Of a stretch of 64,000 bases of DNA, positions 33,242 through 42,521 are shown one piece after another (position 1 is the first letter of the stretch; each line of letters opens with the position of its first letter). A program made the translations under genes and the position numbers. A model generated the notes under the pieces. It worked only from the letters and a program-made list of their open reading frames with translations. It searched no databases and was not told the DNA's origin. This stretch comes from an uncultured Christensenella sp. (GTDB taxonomy: Bacteria; Bacillota; Clostridia; Christensenellales; Borkfalkiaceae): NCBI GenBank assembly GCA_910577055.1, contig CAJTKX010000002.1, positions 306,140-370,139 of the forward strand, in the 5' to 3' direction.

Positions 33242-34591
33242 TTAACCTATTAAAAGCGTATCAATCGGTTTTCGAATTTCCGCCGCGTTCCGCTTTTTAC
33301 CGAGGGCAAGCGCTAGCGTTAAAATTCCCACTCTGCCCGCGTACATCAAAATAATTATTACAATTTCAGACCCGACGGAAAGCTCAGACGTAAGATTCAT
33401 ACTCAGCCCCGCGTTGCTAAGCGCCGAAACGCACTCGAACAAAATCGCCTTGAACATCATTGTTTCCGGCTCGATAGTGCAAATAATAAGGGTGGATAGT
33501 ACTACCATCATAAGACAAGCCGCAAATATTGCAAGCGCTTGCGACAAAAGCGAGTAATCTATCCGTTTTTTGCCTATATCGATATCCCGCTTGCCGCGGA
33601 ACGCCGCGAACATACCCATTATAATCACCGCAAAGGTGCCAACCCTTATGCCGCCCGCGGTACTGCCCGAACCGCCGCCTATAAACATTAAAAGTAGCGT
33701 CAAAAGGTATCCGCTTTGCGAAAATGCTGTCATGTCCGTGGTTGCAAAGCCCGCTGTACGGGGCGTTACCGCGTTGAAAAGCGATGCAAGCAGCTTTTCG
33801 CCGAAATTATAATCGGAATAAGTGTTGCGCTCGAACAAAAGAAACAATGCCGTCCCCGATACTATAAGTATCGCGTTGACTATAAGCACAACTTTGGTGT
33901 TGAACTGAAACTTTTTAAAATTGCACTTGCAATCTATTACGTCGCTCCATACGGCAAAGCCCATTCCGCCCAAAATAATAAGCGCAATTAAGGTTAATGA
34001 CACAAGCGGGTCGGTTGCATAGCCCGTCAACGACACGAAACCGCCGTTTTCTACGGTGCCCATTAAGTCGAACCCCGCGTTGCAGAACGCCGAAACAGAG
34101 TGCCAAACGGAAAAATAAATACCGTTGCCCACGCCGAACTGCGGGATAAACCTTATCATTAAAAGAAGCGCGCCTATAACTTCGCAAACGGCGGTGCCTA
34201 TAACAATGCGTTTTAATAAGGTCTTGAAACCCGTAAACTTCCCTCGGGAGTCAAGCATAAACGCGTTGCGGCTGTCAAAGCCCATTCCGTGCTTAAAAAT
34301 AAGGAACGCCGCCGATACAAGGGTCATAAATCCCAAACCGCTCGCTTGCACCAAAAACAGAATTACAATCTGCCCGAAAAGCGACCAATGCGTTGCAACG
34401 TCGTAAGGGGATAGCCCCGTTATGCACACCGCCGAAACTGCCGTGAATAAAGCGTTTATATATGAAGTTTGCTGACCTTCCCGTGTGGCGGCCGGCAGAA
34501 TTAAAAATATACTGCCTATAACTGTGCCCGCAAGATACGCAAGGGCAAGTATCTGCCAAACGGAAAGTTTAAACTTGAATTTTTTCTTCAT
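33242..34591 (-). CDS. ktrB: Potassium uptake membrane subunit KtrB/TrkH
   Basis: 449 residues with four pore-loop repeats, recognised by glycine-containing filter segments in 'ITGLSPYDVA', CNAGFDLMG, TAGFATTDM and SNAGLSMNL. The length fits KtrB-type proteins. It is the first gene of the ktrB-ktrA operon and has a consensus promoter (34615-34643). It is a sodium-coupled or passive K+ importer used in osmotic adaptation. Confidence 0.92.
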   Translation of the reverse strand: MKKKFKFKLSVWQILALAYLAGTVIGSIFLILPAATREGQQTSYINALFTAVSAVCITGLSPYDVATHWSLFGQIVILFLVQASGLGFMTLVSAAFLIFKHGMGFDSRNAFMLDSRGKFTGFKTLLKRIVIGTAVCEVIGALLLMIRFIPQFGVGNGIYFSVWHSVSAFCNAGFDLMGTVENGGFVSLTGYATDPLVSLTLIALIILGGMGFAVWSDVIDCKCNFKKFQFNTKVVLIVNAILIVSGTALFLLFERNTYSDYNFGEKLLASLFNAVTPRTAGFATTDMTAFSQSGYLLTLLLMFIGGGSGSTAGGIRVGTFAVIIMGMFAAFRGKRDIDIGKKRIDYSLLSQALAIFAACLMMVVLSTLIICTIEPETMMFKAILFECVSALSNAGLSMNLTSELSVGSEIVIIILMYAGRVGILTLALALGKKRNAAEIRKPIDTLLIG

Positions 34592-34614
34592 TTATATTTT
34601 CCGAAATCCACTTG

Positions 34615-34643
34615 ATTTTAGCATATGAAAATTATGTTGTCAA
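34615..34643 (-). promoter_or_regulatory. Promoter of ktrB-ktrA
   Basis: On the minus strand TTGACA (34638-34643) and TAAAAT (34615-34620) have a 17-bp spacer. Confidence 0.7.
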
Positions 34644-34649
34644 TATAAT

Positions 34650-35080
34650 TGAGCGCCATATATGCCATAAATAACCGCGGTTTCGATATGTGCGCAGCGG
34701 CGGCAAAACGGCGGTGGAGGGGGTCGTATGCGGCGTAACACAAATAAATTGCAACGCATATGCTTTATTACATATTTTGCGGCGACGCGCATATTTGCTG
34801 CGGCTGATATTACAGCCGATACAAGCGTTTTACCGCACTTGAAGTAAAATACATATAAAATTTAAAACATATGCGTTTTTACGGCGAAAAAAAGTCGAGC
34901 GGAGGGGGAATAAGAGGTAAAACGGCGAAATATGTCGAACAGAAATCAGCCGGTTTTACCGATTTTCCGTCGATAGCGGAGGAGAGTTGTTGCCTTTTTT
35001 ATATGCGCCTCCGCTGAAATGTATTTTGATTGACTTGTTTTTCCGCACAAATGAAGAGCCGCCGATATGCGGGAAGGAGG
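34650..35080 (+). other. Gene-free leader region of glmM-glmS
   Basis: About 430 bp with no supported ORF. Purine-rich patches and a long-range stem AGCGGAGG (34975-34982) / CCTCCGCT (35008-35015) suggest a structured transcript before glmM. It does not match the glmS ribozyme core as I know it. No clear promoter was found. Confidence 0.4.
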
Positions 35081-35086
35081 CTTTTT

Positions 35087-36427
35087 ACGGGTAAATACTT
35101 CGGAACGGACGGTTTCAGGGGCGAGGCGGGTGTTACCGTCACTGCCGAACGGGCGTTTAAAGTCGGCAAAGTTTTAGGTTGGTATTACGGCGCGCGCTTG
35201 GGTCGCAAGTGCCGCGCGGTTATCGGCAAGGATACGCGGCTGTCCTCTTATATGCTTGAATATTCACTTGCATCGGGGCTCACGTCGGCGGGCGCGGACG
35301 CGCATATTATGCACGTTACGACCACCCCCTCCGTTTCGTTCGTGACGCGGTGCGACGGCTTCGACTGCGGAATTATGGTTTCCGCAAGCCACAACCCCTA
35401 CTACGACAACGGTATAAAGCTTTTAAACGACCGCGGCGAAAAGATGGACGACGACGTGATTTCGGTTATAGAAAGCTATCTCGACGGCGATTTTACCGCC
35501 TTTGGCGGTAAAGACATTCCGTCTGCGCGAGGGCGGGATATCGGACGAACGGTAGATTATATCGCGGCAAGAAACCGCTACATAGGTCATCTTATATCCC
35601 TTGCAACTTGTTCCTATAAGGGGTTTAGAATAGGCTTGGACGGCGCTAACGGCAGCGCCTTTCAAATTGCGCGCAGCGTGTTCGAAGCGCTCGGCGCGAA
35701 AACTTATATGATTGGCGACGCACCCGACGGCACTAACGTTAACGACGGCGTTGGCTCCACTCATATCGGCGCGCTTTGCGATTTGGTCAAAAACAAGTCT
35801 CTCGATATCGGGTTTGCGTTCGACGGCGACGCGGACAGATGCATTGCGGTTGATGCGAACGGGGATATCGTCACGGGCGACGAGGAGCTGTTTGTATTGG
35901 CAAATTACTTAAAAGCTCGCGGCGAGCTTGCGCATAACAAAGTCGTTTGCACCGTCCTATCCAACGGCGGGTTTATCGAAAGCCTTGCCGCGCGCAAGAT
36001 AAGCTGCGAGGTCTGCGACGTAGGCGATAAAACCGTGTGCGACACTATGGCGAAAACGGGCGCGGTTTTGGGCGGCGAGCGCAGCGGGCATATTGTTTTT
36101 TCCAAATACGAAACCACGGGCGACGGGCTTGTGACGGCGGTTATGCTTATGGAAGCCATTGTCGAAAACCGCGGCTTTGACGGACTTTTAAAGGGCTATA
36201 AAAATTTGCCGCAGGTTGCCGTCAATATTCCCGTAGTCGATAAATCGCGCGCGATGACGGGCGTGGAATTCCTTGCCGAAAAACTAAGACAAGAATTAAA
36301 GGTTCGCCTAATCGTTCGTCCCTCCGGAACGGAGCGGGTTATCCGCGTTACCGCCGAGGGCGAAAGCGAAGAGCTTTGCGCGCTTGCTTGTAAAATTATA
36401 CAAAGCAAAATTCAAGAAAACCGTTAA
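35087..36427 (+). CDS. glmM: Phosphoglucosamine mutase GlmM, probable ACG start
   Basis: Converts glucosamine-6-phosphate to glucosamine-1-phosphate for UDP-GlcNAc and peptidoglycan. It contains 'GKYFGTDGFRGEAG' at the N-terminus, the phosphoserine loop MVSASHNPYYDNGIK, the metal loop FDGDADRC and the phosphate loop RPSGTERVIRV. GlmM normally begins M-G-K-Y-F-G-T-D-G. Here GGAAGGAGG (35072-35080) lies six bases before ACG 35087, which is followed at once by GKYFGTDG. The nearest in-frame ATG (35051) lies upstream of that site and adds 12 unusual residues. Either ACG is used or a T-to-C change has moved initiation. glmS follows 68 bases later. Confidence 0.93.
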   Translation, partial: TGKYFGTDGFRGEAGVTVTAERAFKVGKVLGWYYGARLGRKCRAVIGKDTRLSSYMLEYSLASGLTSAGADAHIMHVTTTPSVSFVTRCDGFDCGIMVSASHNPYYDNGIKLLNDRGEKMDDDVISVIESYLDGDFTAFGGKDIPSARGRDIGRTVDYIAARNRYIGHLISLATCSYKGFRIGLDGANGSAFQIARSVFEALGAKTYMIGDAPDGTNVNDGVGSTHIGALCDLVKNKSLDIGFAFDGDADRCIAVDANGDIVTGDEELFVLANYLKARGELAHNKVVCTVLSNGGFIESLAARKISCEVCDVGDKTVCDTMAKTGAVLGGERSGHIVFSKYETTGDGLVTAVMLMEAIVENRGFDGLLKGYKNLPQVAVNIPVVDKSRAMTGVEFLAEKLRQELKVRLIVRPSGTERVIRVTAEGESEELCALACKIIQSKIQENR

Positions 36428-36495
36428 ACCTTGGGTATTTTGACGGGCAACTGCTGCGCGCGGTTACGCTTTTAAATAAGTATGAGGTGATTTTT

Positions 36496-38262
36496 ATGTG
36501 CGGAATTATCGGATATATTGGCGGCGGGAATGCCGCCGAAATTGTTTTGGGCGGACTTAAACGGTTGGAATACCGCGGCTACGACTCGGCCGGGGCGGCT
36601 TTTGTCGCGGACGGGTTGCGGGTCGTTAAAAAGCAAGGCAGAGTAGAAACGTTGGAGCCTTACTTAAAAGAAATTTCCGCCCGCATAGGCATAGGTCACA
36701 CCCGTTGGGCAACCCACGGCGTACCGTCGGATGCAAACGCTCATCCCCACCGCGCGGGCGGAATCGCCGTAGTGCATAACGGCATTATCGAAAACTACGC
36801 CGAGCTTAAAGCCGAACTTATATCGGGCGGCGCCAAATTTTTGTCGGATACGGACAGCGAAGTCGTTGCCCACCTTCTAAATAAAAACTATCGCGGCGAT
36901 TTAACCGAGGCGATGCAAAAAACCGTTAAATTGCTTAAAGGGTCATATGCACTTATGGCGATATGCGAAACCGAGCAAAAAATAGTTGCGGCACGCTGCA
37001 AAAGCCCGCTTATAATCGGTTACGGCGATGACGGAAATTACTGCGCCAGCGACGAGCCCGCCCTTGCGGGACTGTGTGATACTATTACTATTCTCGAAGA
37101 CGGCGATATAGCAGAAATTACGCAAAAAAACATAAAAATATTCGACAAATTTTTTAAGCCCGTCGCCCGCTTGAAAGAACCTAATTTAGCGGTTTCCGCA
37201 AGTCTCGGTTTGGATGGCTACCCACACTATATGCTTAAAGAACTGCGTGAAACGCCCCTATCGGTTGAGGCGACGGCGCGGGCGTTCGAAAAAGTAAAAA
37301 ATACGCTTTCCGCCGCGCTTGCGGGGGTGGAGCGGGTTATACTTACGGGCTGCGGCACAGCGTACCACGCCGCACTTATAGGAAAACGGTACATAGAGTG
37401 CTTTGCGCGTATTCCGGCAGAGTGCGAAACGGCGGGAGAGTTCCGCTATAAAAATCCTATCATAGACGAAAAAACCGCGGTATTTGCAGTCAGTCAAAGC
37501 GGAGAAACCGCCGATACCGTCGAGGCGGCGCGGCTTGCGTTGTCCTTGGGGGGGAAGGTCGTCGCCGTTACAAACTCTCACCGTTCGGAATTGACAAGGC
37601 TTGCCACCGTCGTCGTGCCCGTTGCGGCGGGGCCCGAAATATGCGTTGCCGCCACCAAAAGCTACACGGGGCAAATTGCCGCGCTGTATCTTGCCGCGGC
37701 GGCGCTTGCGGGCGAAAAGTTTTACTTGGAGTGCGCAGAAAAATTGAAGTCGATTCCAAAGCTTTTGACGTATACGTTTGAAAGCTTGGATATGCGTTCA
37801 CTTGCGCACATTTGCGCGTCAAGCAGCAGCGTATACTTTTTGGGCAGAGATTTGGACTACGCCGTAGCGTTAGAGGGCAGCCTTAAACTTAAAGAAGTAT
37901 CTTATGTGTCGGGCGAGGGGTATCCCTCGGGCGAGTTGAAGCACGGCACCCTTGCGCTTATCGACTATAACACTACCTCGGTCGTAATCATCTGTGACGA
38001 GGCGCTTGCCGGCAAAAGCGAAAACGCGGTCGAGCAAGTGCTGTCGCGCGGCGGTAAGGTTGCCGTCATAACGAACATAGAGGGGGTAAAGAAGAGGTTT
38101 ACCGGCAAGCTGCCGCTTGTCGATTTGCCCCCTTGCGACAAATTTTTGTCGCCTTTATTGTCGGCTGTCGCGGTGCAAATGCTTGCGTACAAAGCCGCGG
38201 CGGTTTTGGGACGGGAAATAGATAAGCCCCGCAACTTGGCAAAAAGCGTAACGGTAGAATAA
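36496..38262 (+). CDS. glmS: Glucosamine-6-phosphate synthase GlmS
   Basis: 588 residues. Makes glucosamine-6-phosphate from fructose-6-phosphate and glutamine. ATG 36496 gives MCGIIGYIGG, which exposes the catalytic Cys after Met removal. GAGG lies 9 bases upstream. The glutaminase domain has GHTRWATHG. Two SIS domains follow, with 'ILTGCGTAYHAALIGK', 'AVSQSGETADTVEAA' and 'KEVSYVSGEGYPSGELKHG'. With glmM directly upstream it forms a two-step amino-sugar operon. No glmS ribozyme is seen before it. Confidence 0.95.
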   Translation: MCGIIGYIGGGNAAEIVLGGLKRLEYRGYDSAGAAFVADGLRVVKKQGRVETLEPYLKEISARIGIGHTRWATHGVPSDANAHPHRAGGIAVVHNGIIENYAELKAELISGGAKFLSDTDSEVVAHLLNKNYRGDLTEAMQKTVKLLKGSYALMAICETEQKIVAARCKSPLIIGYGDDGNYCASDEPALAGLCDTITILEDGDIAEITQKNIKIFDKFFKPVARLKEPNLAVSASLGLDGYPHYMLKELRETPLSVEATARAFEKVKNTLSAALAGVERVILTGCGTAYHAALIGKRYIECFARIPAECETAGEFRYKNPIIDEKTAVFAVSQSGETADTVEAARLALSLGGKVVAVTNSHRSELTRLATVVVPVAAGPEICVAATKSYTGQIAALYLAAAALAGEKFYLECAEKLKSIPKLLTYTFESLDMRSLAHICASSSSVYFLGRDLDYAVALEGSLKLKEVSYVSGEGYPSGELKHGTLALIDYNTTSVVIICDEALAGKSENAVEQVLSRGGKVAVITNIEGVKKRFTGKLPLVDLPPCDKFLSPLLSAVAVQMLAYKAAAVLGREIDKPRNLAKSVTVE

Positions 38263-38298
38263 AAAGCCGCCCGCGGGCTAACCCGCGGGCGGCTTTTT
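38261..38298. terminator. Terminator between glmS and the phosphatase gene
   Basis: AAAAAGCCGCCCGCGGG and CCCGCGGGCGGCTTTTT pair around CTAA. It is bidirectional. Confidence 0.9.
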
Positions 38299-38299
38299 A

Positions 38300-39097
38300 T
38301 TATTCAAGGTATTTGGTTTTCAAAAGTTCTATGTTTTCGTCGGTTAAACCCAAGGCTTGCTTGCAATATTCAACTATGCTGCCGTAATGCTCTTTTATCT
38401 TTCCAATCGCGTGGTTAATATACTCGGGCTTGGCCATCATAAGCGCGTACAATATCCTTTTAAAGTCCCGCGCCGCCGGCACTACGAACAGCCCGAACTT
38501 CTGCAACGTCCGCTTTCTGTGTTGAAAATAGTTGGATATCTCATAATCCTTTATAATCAACTCTTCGTCAACGCCTAACACCGCTTCCAACAGCATAGCC
38601 GCAACGCCCGTTCTGTCCTTGCCCGCACTGCAATGCCACAATATACAGTTCTCGTCAGCCGCAACAAGCGAGAAAAACTCTCTAAACGTATACTGCGACC
38701 TATTGTCAAACAACATTCGCTCGTACAGGTCGTACATATACGCGTCCGCCGTGCCGAACTCGCTTTTAATAAGCTTGCTCTCTTCCCGCCAAACCTTTGC
38801 AAGGCTTTTGGTGTAGGTTATGCCCTCCGCGCCCGATAACTCTATCGGCAAATTTACTTGCCTTGCCCCGTCGATTTTGCTGTCGGGGTAGTCAAGACGC
38901 TCACGCTCGTTGCGCATATCCACAACCGTCGTAACCCCTATTTCTTCCAAGTGCATAAGGGTCGATTTAGGCAATTTGTACAGCTTGCCGCTTCTTATCA
39001 GCTTGCCGTATTTTATGTGCCGCCCGTCCGCTACGGGGAAGCCGCCCAAATCACGCGTGTTATTCAGTTTTTGCAAGTTCAATCTTTGAATATTCAA
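38300..39097 (-). CDS. Tyrosine/phosphoinositide-type protein phosphatase
   Basis: 265 residues of the Y_phosphatase3 family. The signature loop HCSAGKDRTG lies at about 155-164 with catalytic Cys156 and Arg162. The N-terminal 'LNNTRDLGGF' and 'VDMRNERER' blocks are typical of the family. It removes phosphate from tyrosine or lipid substrates. The real substrate is unknown. Its start overlaps the end of the membrane gene upstream by 4 bases, so the two are coupled. Confidence 0.88.
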   Translation of the reverse strand: MNIQRLNLQKLNNTRDLGGFPVADGRHIKYGKLIRSGKLYKLPKSTLMHLEEIGVTTVVDMRNERERLDYPDSKIDGARQVNLPIELSGAEGITYTKSLAKVWREESKLIKSEFGTADAYMYDLYERMLFDNRSQYTFREFFSLVAADENCILWHCSAGKDRTGVAAMLLEAVLGVDEELIIKDYEISNYFQHRKRTLQKFGLFVVPAARDFKRILYALMMAKPEYINHAIGKIKEHYGSIVEYCKQALGLTDENIELLKTKYLE

Positions 39098-39822
39098 ACG
39101 CGCTCCTTTTGCTTAAAGAAGGGGTTATACTCCGTCTTTTTCTCGGAAAGTACTATGCACACTTGGGCGGGTAGGTATACCGTCCAAATGGTTTTATTTA
39201 CTACATATTGAATGTCTGCGGGGATATTCATTCCGAGGGCGCTCATATTGTCAAGCCCCACGCAAATATCGCATACGGTGAAAAGCACAAGCCCCGCAAA
39301 TAAAAGTATGTACCGTTTATCTATTTTAATAAGCAACGCGCTTTCAACGGCGTTAATAAAAAGTTGAGGGAAGTAGATTGCGGAAAGTACCACTACGGCG
39401 GAATTAAGCATTCCAAGCCCGCCCAACACCGCTAAAAGCACTGCAACCACGCCTACGCGCACGCCTATGGAAATCCACGGTTTTTTGCCGTTTATAAGAT
39501 AAATTCTTGCCCAATGTACAAGCTGTACGACTATAAAAGTGCTTATTCCAACCTCGTAATAAGTGTTCATAACAAGAATAAACAAATCGCTTACAGCAGT
39601 AAAAACAAGTGCAGCCGTCACTACTATGCCGTCCTTGCCGTAAAAGAAAATTCCCGCAGCGGCAAAGGCAAGGCAAGTCAAAATGCCCGCATATTTAAGA
39701 TAAATCAAGCTTTCGCCCAGCGCAAGGTCGTAAACCATAAAAGTGATATATATTGCGGCTTCGATAAGCACGAAAGCGCCGAATAGGTAAAACGGTATGC
39801 TTTTGGGTAATTTTAATTTCAT
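39094..39822 (-). CDS. Integral membrane protein, possibly YhhN-like
   Basis: 242 residues with about eight hydrophobic helices. The helix 'VFTAVSDLFILVMN' has a buried Asp, and 'FTVCDICVGLDNM' has another, somewhat like YhhN/TMEM86 lysoplasmalogenases. The similarity is only in pattern and I do not assign that activity. It is translationally coupled to the phosphatase gene downstream, which hints at a shared membrane or lipid-related job. Confidence 0.6.
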   Translation of the reverse strand: MKLKLPKSIPFYLFGAFVLIEAAIYITFMVYDLALGESLIYLKYAGILTCLAFAAAGIFFYGKDGIVVTAALVFTAVSDLFILVMNTYYEVGISTFIVVQLVHWARIYLINGKKPWISIGVRVGVVAVLLAVLGGLGMLNSAVVVLSAIYFPQLFINAVESALLIKIDKRYILLFAGLVLFTVCDICVGLDNMSALGMNIPADIQYVVNKTIWTVYLPAQVCIVLSEKKTEYNPFFKQKERV

Positions 39823-39910
39823 CGCTCTTTACTTTTTTGTAATATAGTAGGGATATTTTAAGGTATAAGCCGTAAAATTGCAAGCTATTTTTGCTTTGAC
39901 GCTTATTTTC

Positions 39911-39940
39911 TTTACAAAAGTCGCCGCCGTATGCTAAAAT
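39911..39940 (+). promoter_or_regulatory. Promoter of radC
   Basis: TTTACA (39911-39916) and TAAAAT (39935-39940) have an 18-bp spacer, followed by a GAGGTG ribosome binding site before ATG 39965. Confidence 0.6.
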
Positions 39941-39964
39941 AAAGCAATAAGCACGAGGTGGTTT

Positions 39965-40720
39965 ATGCACGAAGGACACAGACAAAGAATGTACGAAAAG
40001 TTGAAAAATGACAGTTGTCTTTTGGACCACGAAATTCTTGAAATGTTTCTTTTTAACGCCTTGCCGCGTATAAACACCAATAATATTGCTCATGCGCTAA
40101 TTGACGCTTTCGGCTCGCTTGCGGGCGTGTTCGAGGCGGATGTGAAACAGCTTACTTCGGTTCACGGAGTAGGCGATAGCGTCGCGCTTTATATTAAATG
40201 CGCAAGCGAGTGCATGCGCCGCATACAACCCGTCAATGTGGGTATTGCCGTGCTTAAAACATTTAACGATTTTAAAAAATTCACCGCCGTAAGAATGCGC
40301 GGAAGAATAGATGAAGCCATCGAGGTTTACTGCCTTGAAAATAACGGAAAGGTGAAAAGGATATTCTCTTTCACCGATTTCGAGCGCAGTAAGGTGGAGG
40401 TGAGCGCGGATAAAATATCTTACGTTATTGCCACGGAAAAACCTTACGGAATTTTGGTTGCGCACAATCATTTAAGCGGCAACTCCGCACCTTCTTCCAA
40501 CGATGACAGATTTACCGCCGAAATGCAGCTGCTGTGCAGTATAAACAACGTTGTTTTGTACGACCACTGTATTTACGCGTCGGATACCAACGTTTACAGC
40601 TATTTCGCCACGGGCAAAATCGACGAGATTCGTCAGATGTTTTCATTCAAAAAAGTTATCGACAATCAAATTAATCTCCGCAGCGAGGAAATTCAAAAGC
40701 AACAGCCGAAAACGAATTGA
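39965..40720 (+). CDS. radC: RadC/JAB-domain DNA repair-type protein
   Basis: 251 residues. An N-terminal helix-hairpin-helix-like part ('LTSVHGVGDSVALYIK') is followed by the JAB metalloprotein motif AHNHLSGNSAPSSNDD, equal to HxHx(7)Sx(2)D-type metal binding. The length matches RadC. The exact function is still debated and links to recombination or mobile elements have been proposed. It ends where the promoter of tRNA-Ser begins. Confidence 0.9.
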   Translation: MHEGHRQRMYEKLKNDSCLLDHEILEMFLFNALPRINTNNIAHALIDAFGSLAGVFEADVKQLTSVHGVGDSVALYIKCASECMRRIQPVNVGIAVLKTFNDFKKFTAVRMRGRIDEAIEVYCLENNGKVKRIFSFTDFERSKVEVSADKISYVIATEKPYGILVAHNHLSGNSAPSSNDDRFTAEMQLLCSINNVVLYDHCIYASDTNVYSYFATGKIDEIRQMFSFKKVIDNQINLRSEEIQKQQPKTN

Positions 40721-40745
40721 CACTTGCGGTCAAGTTTGATAAAAT
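40717..40745 (+). promoter_or_regulatory. Promoter of tRNA-Ser
   Basis: TTGACA (40717-40722), overlapping the radC stop, and TAAAAT (40740-40745) have a 17-bp spacer. The tRNA begins about 100 bases further on. Confidence 0.6.
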
Positions 40746-40781
40746 TAGTATGCTTTTCAAGTGGAAGATTGACCGGTAAGG

Positions 40782-42515
40782 CTACGCCTTAGGTACGACG
40801 AATGCTCCGCATTCTCCCGCTTCTATAAAACTTAATAAATTAATTGCAGAGATGGCAGAGCGGTCGAATGCGGCGGTCTTGAAAACCGTTGATGGGCAAC
40901 TATCCGGGGGTTCGAATCCCTCTCTCTGCGCCAGTGGTGATAGCGTTTGAACGCAGAAAATGTGTTCAAGCGCTTTTTTCACGTCTGCCAGTCTTATGTC
41001 CTCAACCTCGGTTGCGTTTCCTATTTTCAAATGTGCCGATAAAAAGTTGTCGCCAACAAAAACTTTTATGACAAGATTATCAATGATTTTTTGCTGGTAG
41101 TCCTTGTCGGCGGGGTCGCCTTTCAGTAGGTCGGCAATGAACGTTAAAAAGTCCTTTTCCGTGAACTGTCTGCCGCGCTCACGCTCTAACTGCGCCTTTT
41201 GGCTCTGTAAGTCCTCAATGAGTTTTTGGTAGTCGTTCATACGCTTTTCAATGTTAGCCCGCAAAAGTGCGTTTTTCGCCTCGATAAACGCCGTCGTCAT
41301 TTCGTCAATATCGCGCTGAACTTTGGCAATTTTGCCCTCAATGCTTTTAATGTTGTCTGCACCCGTTCGCTTTTCATAGTATGCCAAAGTGTCTTTGACA
41401 GCTTTTCGCGCGTTGTTTTCGTCGCTTAAAAAGTCGTAAACAATTTGTGTAACAAACGTTTCCAAAGTGTCTTTGTCCTCGCGGCGTTTCTCGCAGACGC
41501 CTTTTTTCTTGCCCTTGCAAACGTAATAATGGTGTTGTTGCCCCGTTCGGCTCGTGCCGCCGTCTGAAATCATAGGCGTTTCGCAATGCGCACAAAATGC
41601 CTTGCCCGTCAAAAGGTACGGCACGCGCGCCGTTGCCGTGCCGCCCGCAAAATAGCGGTTTGCCGACAGTCGCTTTTGCACGCGCTCGAACAGTGCTTTG
41701 TCAATAATGGCGGGGTATGTATTGTCGCAAAGTCTGCCGCCGAAACAAAATTCGCCCGTGTACTTGGCATTAGTCAACCACTTGTCAAATGTCCGACCTT
41801 TGAACGGCTTGCCGTTATAACGCGCACCCCGTGCGTTGAGTGCGGCGGCAATGTCTTTCTTGTCCGTGCCTTTGTCGTACTCGGTAAAGGCATAACGGAT
41901 AATTTCCGCTTGTTCCTCGTCTATTTCAACGTATTTCATAAACTTATTACGTTTACCCGTTACAGGCTCTTGGCGTAGCTTGTACCCGTAAACAAGATAC
42001 CCGCCGCAGAACGTGCCGTTTTCTACGCTCATATCAAGCCCGTTTTTCACTCGCTTTGACAGTCGCTTGCTGTATTTCTCGTCGTTCCATTCAAGAAACA
42101 TTTCATAGAACTCGCCGCCCTCGTCGTCGCTGATGGGCTGGGTTGCCGATATTACCCGTATGCCGTAATCTTGCCTTAACATTTCTTTGTACATAATACT
42201 GTCGCGGCGGTTGCGGGCGAAGCGGTCAAACATATAAACAATGATATACTCGAATTTTCCGCTGTGCGCGTCTTTAATCATACGCTGAAAGTCTGGGCGG
42301 CTGTCGTTCGTTCCCGTCCTTGCTTTGTCCTTATAGACATTAACGACTGTAAAGCCGTTGTTTTCGGCGTATTCCGTGCAAATGCGAATTTGCCCCTCAA
42401 TGCTTTGTTCGTTCTGCCCTTGTGAGCTGTAACGGGCATAAATAACCGCCGTTTTTCTCGCCAAATAATCGGCTCTTGAAAATGCGGGCATTTTGGTGTC
42501 AAGATTAAGATACAT
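40782..42515 (-). CDS. Large serine recombinase overlapping tRNA-Ser in antisense
   Basis: About 577 residues. The resolvase domain begins 'VIYARYSSQGQNEQSIEGQI' with the nucleophile serine in YARYSS. A recombinase domain follows ('YGYKLRQEPVTGKRNKF'), then a zinc ribbon (CAHCETPM...CEKRRE) and a coiled coil, the order of phage- and transposon-type large serine integrases. AAAGGAG before ATG 42515 fixes the start. The last 60 codons, from about 'SPLAQREGFEPPDSCPSTVFK', are the antisense of tRNA-Ser, so the true recombinase probably ends near 40935 and the tail results from insertion at the tRNA. No second attachment site was found. Confidence 0.9.
   Translation of the reverse strand: MYLNLDTKMPAFSRADYLARKTAVIYARYSSQGQNEQSIEGQIRICTEYAENNGFTVVNVYKDKARTGTNDSRPDFQRMIKDAHSGKFEYIIVYMFDRFARNRRDSIMYKEMLRQDYGIRVISATQPISDDEGGEFYEMFLEWNDEKYSKRLSKRVKNGLDMSVENGTFCGGYLVYGYKLRQEPVTGKRNKFMKYVEIDEEQAEIIRYAFTEYDKGTDKKDIAAALNARGARYNGKPFKGRTFDKWLTNAKYTGEFCFGGRLCDNTYPAIIDKALFERVQKRLSANRYFAGGTATARVPYLLTGKAFCAHCETPMISDGGTSRTGQQHHYYVCKGKKKGVCEKRREDKDTLETFVTQIVYDFLSDENNARKAVKDTLAYYEKRTGADNIKSIEGKIAKVQRDIDEMTTAFIEAKNALLRANIEKRMNDYQKLIEDLQSQKAQLERERGRQFTEKDFLTFIADLLKGDPADKDYQQKIIDNLVIKVFVGDNFLSAHLKIGNATEVEDIRLADVKKALEHIFCVQTLSPLAQREGFEPPDSCPSTVFKTAAFDRSAISAINLLSFIEAGECGAFVVPKA
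40846..40933 (+). tRNA. tRNA-Ser (anticodon UGA)
   Basis: 88 bases with acceptor GCAGAGA / TCTCTGC, anticodon loop CTTGAAA (TGA), a long variable arm, T-loop TTCGAAT, and encoded CCA. The serine recombinase frame crosses it on the opposite strand. Confidence 0.95.
40942..40979 (+). terminator. Terminator of tRNA-Ser within the recombinase 3' end
   Basis: AGCGTTTGAAC and GTTCAAGCGCT pair (one G-U) and are followed by a T run. Confidence 0.7.
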
Positions 42516-42521
42516 AGTCAA

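Noticed and set aside
34650..35080. glmS ribozyme before glmM-glmS
   Set aside because: Purine-rich bases invited the idea, but the conserved ribozyme core is not found here or directly before glmS.
40846..40933. Direct repeat of the tRNA-Ser 3' end marking the other border of the serine-recombinase element
   Set aside because: Only the two tRNA-Gln copies and this single tRNA-Ser copy of GTTCGAAT-type T-loops were found. No second tRNA-Ser fragment lies in the window.
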